A stretch of 64,000 nt of DNA from Plasmodium coatneyi. Lineage: Eukaryota > Apicomplexa > Aconoidasida > Haemosporida > Plasmodiidae. Position 1 is the stretch's first letter; each line of letters begins with the position of its first letter. The notes beneath the pieces are model-generated. The model saw only the letters and a program-made list of their open reading frames with translations. It was not told where the DNA came from and ran no database searches. Shown here in pieces: positions 56,851-64,000 of the stretch. The translations under genes and the position numbers were made by a program. The DNA is taken from NCBI RefSeq assembly GCF_001680005.1, contig NC_033568.1, positions 124,001-188,000 on the forward strand, read 5' to 3'.

Positions 56851-57111
56851 GAAAAGGAAAGAGAAGGAATGAAATATGAAGAAAGAAGAAAGGAAAAAAA
56901 GTAATGAAAAAAAGAAAAACAAATGGAAGAAAAAGGAATTGAGGAAAAAAGAAATGCCACTTTGCTGCTTCCCATACACACTCTAATTATAAACTCTGTG
57001 CAGACTTCGCGCTGTGCTCATTTATATTAAATGGGAAGGAGGAAGGGAAGAAGCATTACATATTACATTCCAAATGTGTTACATTGCACAATGTGTTACA
57101 CAGAGACGGTG

Positions 57112-58582
57112 TTACATCCGACCGTATCGTACATTCTTTCTTTGATGGTGGCCTGGTGTATTATTATTTGCATTTGTTCCTGTTCTTGTTCCTCTTCTGG
57201 GTGGTGATCTATCATATATGGTAGACACTTCTGCGGAATCTGCTATGGTTGAATCTGTTGTGGCGGAAGCTTCCGTTAATGTGTCGAATTCATTCCTGGT
57301 GGATCTTCTTGTTCTGTTGCTCCTTCTTCCTCCATTTCCAGAAGTGTGGTTACCAAACCAAGAAGACCATGGTTTATACTGAAGGGAAGGAAAGGTTATT
57401 TGGGGTGTTTTGTTAGGGGTGAAAGAAAGAAAGGTTGTTAGGGGGGTGGTAGGTGGATTGTTAGGTGGTAGGGTGGAAGGAAGGTTGTTAGGTGGTGGTA
57501 GGTGGGTTGTTAGGTGGTAGCGCGATAGGTGGTTTGTTAGGTGGTAGGGTGGAGGGAATGAAATACTATTACTTATATTATTTCGCTCTTTAATTATAAG
57601 TGTTATTTTACCTTATATAGTAGGTATGGAAAGACTGTTAGTCCTAATGTGCCGAGTATAGAGGAGACGGTTGCATTGGTGGTAGCTTTACTTACGGCTT
57701 CGTCTTTTGCTAAGGATGCTGATTTTGTTGCAAGCTGGTTCTTCGCTTCTAGGTCCTTCTTCTCAGAGGAACATGTGTCCTTGAAGGTCTGTAATTCTCC
57801 ATTCAGAGAGGCAAGTTCCCCATTTTTTTTGTTAGTATTTTCCAGTTCAGTCATTAATTCACACATTTGTTCTAACAGTTTCGCCATATCACAATATGCC
57901 TTGTACATACTATTGAAGTCTTTACAATATGGATCCCTCTTCTGTTTCCCATTTTGTGCACAATCGGCTCTTATAGCTGCACATGCTTTATGAACTTTCT
58001 CTCGGTAACTCAACCATCCCTGATTACAATTGGGCTTATGATTCCTCAGTAAATACTGTTCTATGGTACTATAATCGTAATAATATTCGAATATTGTTCT
58101 TCTCTGTTTGAATAGTTCCCACTCAACATCGTTGTATTTAACATTGCACTCCCCCTCCTTGACATGCGTCCTTAGCGTGCTGTAAATATATTCTAGGACC
58201 TCCGGCAACTTTTTCTTAGGCGAGCCGTTCCAGTATGTACCTCCCACCCAATAATAATAGAAATAACAGGGAGTATCCCCAAAATCCTCCGGTCGCTCAC
58301 TCCATTCACATGCTGTACAATAGGCATTCATGACCTTCTCTTCCTCATTTTTAAATGGGAGGTACTTTCCCAGTGCATCTTTGAACGTACTTTTCTTGCT
58401 CTGGTAACTTTCAATATTGCCCTTACAATTTTCCCCATTACCCTTGAATGTATTATAGAACAGGGATTCTGAAGGTAAACTATGCGGAAATTGAACCTGC
58501 AGAAATATATATAATTGTTGGCAAAGGAAGGAACAGGTGGGGCAACGAAGAGTGGAAAGAGGGTGTGTGGAAGAGGAGTGTG

Positions 58583-58622
<40 letters not shown>

Positions 58623-58809
58623 TATATATGTATGTGTATTCCTCTCACATTTTTTTTATTCCTTACATTTCCTTATTTTACAATGCATCACATCATGCAT
58701 ATAAAAACAGTACTATATATTTCATATGTAATTGTTCGTAGTGTATAAGGGGAAGGGGAAGTTCCCCTTCCCCCCCCTTCAGAAAATTCCTCCTTACCGG
58801 CGCTTCCAT
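57112..58809 (-). CDS. KIR protein with coiled-coil stalk
   Basis: Exons 58798-58809 (MEAP), 57612-58496 and 57112-57378, phase 0, 387 residues. Exon 2 starts VQFPHSLPSESLFYNTFKGN and has NAYCTACEWSE, PCYFYYYWVGGTYWNGS, ECNVKYNDVEWELFKQRR, NCNQGWLSYREKVHKACAAIRADC and YCKDFNSMYKAYC. A long charged helix (about residues 208-262, with ELENTNKKNGELASLNGELQ) forms the most extended stalk of the KIRs in the window. The membrane segment ends YLLYK|GTAAAA. Exon 3 begins YKPWSSWFGNHTSGNGG, nearly identical at its start to the tails at 8531 and 37619, and ends NVRYGRM. Intron 2 contains GTTGTTAGGTGG units. The family assignment is secure; exon 1 rests on GTAAGG and phase. Confidence 0.88.
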
Positions 58810-60728
58810 GATTTATGCACGGATGTATATATTTCTATAAATGTATAATAAACTTTTCTTCTGTAAGTTGTTCATGTAGATACATTCAAAGGAAGTGGGT
58901 AAGATTTGTGCTTATTTTTACTGCTGTGCTGCTGTGTGATGGTGATTATGAATATTGGATTTATATATTTTTTTCCCCTTTCAGTTATATATGCATATAT
59001 TTCTTAATTTTTTAATTTCTTTAGGAGTGATAATACATAATATGTATTTATTAAATTATTACATATATGTATAATTACAGTAAGAGTAGGAAATAACTGG
59101 GCACAAAATGAACAAAATAGGTGGGGGGGAGAAAATTTTTTTAAATTTTATGATATATATTCATTTCATTTCCGTATTATCTTATTATAATACATTATTA
59201 TATATTGTACACATTACACTATACATATATATTACATCTATATTACACACTACATGTACATGAAGTCATTACACGTACTACTAATAGTACAAAGTAAAGA
59301 ATAAATGTATTGCAGAATCACATAACACAACATAAAAGAATGATCAAATTTCTCAATTACTTCCTTATTTATTTATTCCATTAAGTAAATTATGCACAAT
59401 CCTTCCCATGAAGTATTATTATTACTATTCCTCTGCTTTGATTATTATATATATATATTCGTGCATATATATATATGCAGGAAATATATATACATAATTT
59501 TTTCCTCCCTTTGTTCTGTATAGGAAAAATTCTTACCACATATATATATACATTATATTAAATTATGCGTTTTATTATTATTGAAAGTTGTTTTCATATA
59601 TAACTTCTTCTAATAAATACCTAATAATAGTTCATATAGTAAGAGGATTTTTCGATCACCACTTCTTCATATATATATGCACACACTTATTAATATTTAA
59701 ATAGGGGGGGAGAGCATGATTTTATATGAAATGAAGTTATAAAGGATGAAATGAAAAGGGGAAACGAAAGGAAGGAATGAAAAGAAGGGAGAATGCAAAG
59801 GGGGTAGGGATATATAACATTTAGGAAAAAAAAAAAAAAAAAAAAGGGGGGGAGTTGGTTTGATCCATTGTATGAAGGATGGGTATAAGGAAGGAAAGAA
59901 AAAGAATGTGTGTTCGGGCATCTTCATTATAATGATACCCTCCCTGTGAAGTATTTTTCCTTTCTTTGTTTCCTTGTTATTCCTTTTTATTCCTTCTTTC
60001 TTTCCTCTTCATTCCTTTCCATTCCTCCTTATTCCTTCTTTCCTGTACATACAGAATTGTACACTATTCAAAATGCTACTTCTTCGAAAAAATATAAGTA
60101 AATAAGGAAGAAAGAAAGAATTAATGTACACATACATATACAATACACATACACCCACATTCCATAAGCGCACATACCCACCTATTCTATAAAAGTGACA
60201 TTTATTTTCATTATAGAACAGTGTCATTATTTATATATATATAGGACACTAAAATTTTATAGGGTCCATATAAATATGTACAAACACAAATGTATATATA
60301 TATGTGTTATATATATATATACATACATATATATACATCTATATACACACACACATATATATATACATATATATACATAACTATATGTACATATATATAT
60401 ATGTATATATGTATACGAAATATAGAGGTGGGACTTAGGTCCTTCCTTCCCCTTCATTCCTGCGCCCCTTCTGTTCTTTAGATTTGTCTATTTTGGTATT
60501 TGTATTGTTTGTTATTCCTTTAATGTACAATGTTTGCTATTGTTGTCTATTTAGTGCACAATGTTTTCTATTGTTTGTTATTCCTTTAATGAACAAATTT
60601 TGTATTGTTTGTTATTCCTTTAAGGAACAAATTTTGCTATTGTCTATTTAATGAACAAATTTTTGTATTGTTCGTTGTTCTCCTTTAATGGACAAATTTT
60701 GTATTGTTGACTATTTAGTGCACAGTTC
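58810..60728. other. Intergenic region, AT-rich, microsatellites
   Basis: No gene seen. Long AT microsatellites (59440-59480, 60230-60410). Bases 60490-60728 are five or six copies of a roughly 38-base unit (TATTGTTTGTTATTCCTTTAATG, AACAAATTTTG), immediately downstream of the two-exon gene that stops at 60729. Confidence 0.75.
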
Positions 60729-61736
60729 CTATTGTTTATTAGTGCAGTTTTGTAGGTTGATGTTTTCTTCAATACAACGAATCCATGTTTTTGAACGATA
60801 GAACCATAGCAATATGCCAAAATAGATTAATCCCATGATTAAAGGAATTGCAATTAAGCATATATAAAACAATGCTGTGTTATTATTAATTATACTGAAA
60901 ACCACAGAAATCAGGATCATGGAGAACAGAGCTATAGGGTAAATAACTGAAGTGGCCAGTAAAAGGATTAAAAATATTTTATTTCTACTCTTAAAATGTG
61001 TGAGCCTTTTACAACACTCTTTGAATTTTGTCCCTATTCCTTTATTTTGTTGTATTCCCTTGCTTCTTCCACGTCGTACCTTCTCTGATAGATTATTATT
61101 GTTGCTGTTGGTGGATTTTAATTTCTGTAATTCCCTATATGACATGGCCTCTTCGAGGGAACTCCCACTTAGGCTAGAGAGGAAGTCATCCCCATCTTCT
61201 GATGATGGTGTTGGTATATCAGTTGGACGTGTTAATAATGTGCTCATACTACCATCTGAGGTGTCAATTTCCCTGTTTTTCCTATTATTATGATCTGCTC
61301 CTTTCTTTGATAAGGTGCTTAAAGCAGTCACCTAAAAAAAAAAAAGAGATACAAGTATGTGAATTCATAATTTTTTGGAGTGTATTAGTATTATTATACA
61401 AAATGAAAGGAAGGGGGGTGGAAGGGAAGGGGAACTTCCCTTATACTTCGCCCCTTCTTCCTTCCACCCCTAACAACCTTGCTTCCATCCACCTTCACTC
61501 AGCAAGAAAAAAGGGAAAAAGAAGAATTTTTCTTTTCTCTCCTTATATTTTTAGTGCAAAAATGGAGAAAACAAATATTCATTCATAATCATAATAAAAA
61601 TGTATGTATGTGTGTGCGTCACAAATTTTAACAAATTTAATAGTTGTTGCTCTTATCATACATGGTGGTGGTGGTCATGTTGTGCCCAACAGTTTAAAAT
61701 GAAAGTTAATATTAAAATTCTCGAAAGGGGTTCCAT
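60729..61736 (-). CDS. Two-exon membrane protein, unknown function (family member 4)
   Basis: Exon 1, 61662-61736, encodes MEPLSRILILTFILNCW then AQHDHHHH; the donor is CAT|GTATGA. Exon 2, 60729-61331, begins VTALSTLSKKGADHNN after a T-run and AG. The product has 225 residues. The His-ended hydrophobic first exon and the V-x-A-(I/L)-ST start show it belongs with the genes at 11138, 31506 and 33609. It is shorter. A polar Asn/Ser region (SGSSLEEAMSYRELQKL) is followed by a basic stretch with KFKECCKRLTHFKSRNK and two hydrophobic helices (about residues 140-165 and 173-200). The C-terminus is CIEENINLQNCTNKQ. No enzyme motif is visible; export or membrane residence is inferred from architecture alone. 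Confidence 0.82.
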
Positions 61737-62437
61737 TTTATTTATTTTGCTTCCTTTATTTTGTTTGTTTGTTTGTTTTCCTTTTTTAATGTAAAAAAAA
61801 AAGGTGCCTAAAAGTGAAAAAAAGTTTTCTTCCTTCTGGTTATATTAGCGTAGTTTGTATGATGATTATTATTTTTTCATTCTTCTTTATGAACATTGAG
61901 AATGTGTTCATTCAATCGTATTCTGCGCGCGATTCGCTTATTTTTTCTTCCTGAGTGTGTATACATATATATTTTTTAAAATGAAGAAATAATTTTATTA
62001 CCAAGTACAATATAAAATATATATATGTAGAAAAAAAAATAATCATAATTAAAAAAAATTAAATTTATTACATTTTATATTGCTCTAAAATTTTTTAAGT
62101 TCAAAGAAATAGGAGCTGGAGTGGTCAACGTTCTTCCCTCTCTTCCTCTATGAAGAAAGTTGTGGTATGCACTTTTCAACAACGCACTTCCTACCGATGT
62201 CCAGTAGGAGCAACTTACCTACATATTTTGAGCATATTAGAAAAATTATAAATAGAGTTGTATATGTATATAGCGTTGCGTTATGTGAATGTTGGCGCTC
62301 AAGAAAAATTTTTTTATTTTGCTCCTCTTTTATTTTAGATACATCGGTGAAAAAAAAAACAGTTAGGAAAGAAAAAAATGGAAGAAAAGAAACAGTTCAA
62401 ATGAAGAAAGTGAAGGGTACTGAAGAAGGGAAAGAAC
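61737..62437. other. Intergenic region
   Basis: AT-rich sequence between the 5' end of the two-exon gene (61736) and the stop of the next KIR (62438). Small plus-strand frames are present but lack any recognisable feature. No gene supported. Confidence 0.6.
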
Positions 62438-63893
62438 TTATCTAATATATGGAACAGAATATTCAGATGGGTCCGTGTCCCCTATTGTTGAACCCCCTGT
62501 TGTGGAGACGTTCTCTGTTGAGGTGTATTCCGTAAGCATATCGAAGTTGCGTCTGACAGATCTTCTTCTTTTGTGGCTCCTATTGTTGTAGTTGTTGTTC
62601 CTTCCTCCAAATTTGCTACTGATCCAGGAGGGGAGGAGATTATACTGAAATAAAGAAAGGGAAGGAATGGAAAGAAGGAAAGGAAGTGAGGGGGTGGAGG
62701 TGTGTAAAGGGGAAGGAAAATATGTGGTGTATTACATATATGTCCACATATATAGGTATGGATATACCTATATATATGCATATATATATATTTCAAATAT
62801 ATGTAGTGGTAATTATAATTGTTGTAATTATAATTATGTTAATTACTTACCTTATATAGGAAGAATGCTAATGCAGGTACTCCTACTGTGGTGGCAAGTA
62901 TAGAAGAAATAGTTGTAATGGTGCTGTTACCACTACCACCAGTAGCAGGACCAACCCCTACCCCTGGGGCAACCCCTACCCCTGGAGCAACTCCTACCCC
63001 AGGTGCAACACCAACTCCAGGTGCAACACCTACTCCTGGTGCAACCCCTACTCCTAGTACCACCCCTACTCCTGGTGCTGAAGTGCACGTTAATTGCAGT
63101 TTTTCTGTCCCGAAGTAATTTTTATATTCGTCCTTATATTCCTTACAGTACTCATCACGATCAACATCACCACTAGTACAGATGCTATTCACAGTGTTAT
63201 ATTCGGATGCAGGTTCCTTTAAGTGTGTGGCACACTCAGGATCACATAATTGTGTATATTCCCCTGAGTTCTTTTGTAAGGTATAAGAATTGTAGGCGTA
63301 ATCAAATACTGCTTTCCTTGGAGTGAAAATGGTCTTACTCATTGAAGGATATATGTTCTTACAATTATTAGTACATGACACACTTTCCAGATTGCCGTAA
63401 AGTGAGGTTATAACTGTGCTCAGATCATGACTGTTCAATTTGTCCTTTATTTGATCACTTATCCAAAAGTACAGAAAATGGCAAAGATTATAATATTCCC
63501 CCGTGTCCCACTCTTCCCTTCCGGTACATGCATAGCAATAAGCATCCGCAATTGCTCCAACTGTATCATCATCACTAGTAATCCCATATTCCGTCAATGT
63601 AGTCCTTACTTTTCCCTTTACATTTTCTTTGTTATGTTTATCTTCCCCCTGCCCGCAACCATTGTCTGCAATGTCAAATTCAAAATACACCTTCTCTGAG
63701 GGCAAAGTACATGTTTCCCCATCCTGCAACAAATATAAATGTGTAAAGAAGTGGAACACATATATAGATGTTAACTTATACCCACTATATTTGTATTATA
63801 GAACTCACCAATTACTACATTATCTGTACTCATACATATATTATGCGCAGAGAGAATAAGACGTACATCCTGCACTATTCTTCCTCCCGCCAT
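62438..63893 (-). CDS. KIR protein with elastin-like VGVAPG repeat
   Basis: Exons 63867-63893 (MAGGRIVQD), 62851-63723 and 62438-62644, phase 0, 368 residues. Exon 2 starts [16 protein letters not shown], then [72 protein letters not shown] and [13 protein letters not shown]. Residues about 225-267 are seven hexapeptides: six APGVGV and one VLGVGV, ending GPATGG, next to the membrane segment ([14 protein letters not shown]). The codons differ from unit to unit. Exon 3 begins [14 protein letters not shown] and is short, ending YSVPYIR rather than the usual IxYxxM. Family knowledge predicts a red-cell surface protein, so the repeat would be exposed outside the membrane. The intron between exons 2 and 3 has AT and GTAATTATAATT repeats. 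Confidence 0.88.
62951..63078 (-). repeat. Coding hexapeptide repeat APGVGV (elastin-like)
   Basis: Seven 18-base units inside KIR exon 2. Third positions vary (Ala as GCA, GCT or GCC; Gly as GGA, GGG or GGT; Val as GTA, GTT or GTG; Pro as CCA or CCT), while the amino acids stay constant except in unit 2. Confidence 0.95.
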
Positions 63894-64000
63894 TCTTCAT
63901 GCACATATTTTTCTATGTATATAATAAGAATTATATTAAAGTATGTTACTTATATGTGTTTATTATGTGTTATTTTATATCTATATGTGTGGTGTTTATG
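63894..64000. other. 5' flank of the last KIR
   Basis: AT-rich sequence up to the window end. Nothing else can be supported. Confidence 0.5.

Larger units (their letters stand above)
54999..57111. other. Spacer with a SICAvar tail relic and simple repeats
   Basis: Apart from the SICA tail relic (56290-56405), the CTTTTTTTT array (56412-56558) and the SICA 3' element (56575-56850), I see no gene. Bases 55000-56200 are AT-rich with small frames that lack support. Bases 56955-57111 resemble the KIR 3' flank. Confidence 0.65.

Noticed and set aside
62167..62445. 92-codon plus-strand frame
   Set aside because: No recognisable motif, and it overlaps the 3' end and flank of the minus-strand KIR.
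62888..63118. Plus-strand frame with [11 protein letters not shown] repeats
   Set aside because: It is the antisense reading of the KIR APGVGV repeat; the minus-strand frame continues into a full KIR ectodomain and membrane segment.
109..63893. CD99-like stretches in the KIRs
   Set aside because: Known P. knowlesi KIRs mimic host CD99, so I looked for CD99-type sequence in each ectodomain and saw no long match. FSDAD in the SICAvar 1 intron (near 16834) is too short to count.

Overview
The window is nuclear DNA of a malaria parasite of the Plasmodium knowlesi type. It is AT-rich, has many short introns bounded by GT/AG, and carries two antigen families together: KIR (the P. knowlesi branch of the PIR superfamily) and SICAvar (schizont-infected cell agglutination variant antigens). 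Telomere-type GGGTTTA heptamers lie inside the chromosome rather than at its end. P. knowlesi is the best guess and the close relative P. coatneyi is the alternative. I saw no tRNA, rRNA, housekeeping gene, CRISPR array or transposase.

Layout. Thirteen KIR/PIR genes are present: one partial at the left edge, and the rest with resolvable exons. Twelve are on the minus strand and one, at 45941-47661, is on the plus strand. An intact KIR last exon stands alone at 19191-19520. Two SICAvar genes run on the plus strand (13825-18430 and 22033-26039). A third SICA/STP1-like gene runs on the minus strand (52883-54998). Four genes of a small two-exon membrane-protein family of unknown function lie at 11138-12324, 31506-32672, 33609-34731 and, on the minus strand, 60729-61736. 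Between them are purine-rich and G-rich minisatellites, inverted repeats and relics of SICAvar 3' ends.

How the genes work together. KIR and SICA proteins are expected on the infected red-cell surface. Nearly every KIR here has a very short first exon, one large exon ending in a transmembrane segment with the motif LYK at the splice donor, and a Ser/Thr-rich basic tail exon. The SICAvar genes have cysteine-rich exons, a proline-rich plus transmembrane exon, and a cytoplasmic exon beginning YFGM.

Most interesting signal. Several of these surface proteins carry peptides resembling host extracellular-matrix proteins, placed on the outer side just before the membrane. A KIR at 62438-63893 has six copies of APGVGV (the VGVAPG elastin repeat), kept at protein level with varied codons. 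The SICA/STP1-like gene has GAAGAGVLGGLVPG, which I recall as a stretch of human tropoelastin. A KIR at 48419-50654 has an extra 81-base mini-exon that is collagen-like (Gly-X-Y). The edge gene has VPQPGAG. KIR mimicry of host CD99 is known in P. knowlesi; elastin and collagen mimicry is the new proposal and rests on my memory of the host sequences, not on a search.

Other notable points: a telomeric heptamer array that supplies the stop codon of the first SICAvar; a W-rich tail behind two in-frame stops in the SICA/STP1-like gene; an intron-type repeat and a GC-rich insert inside a KIR coding exon; and strand-polarised intron repeats.
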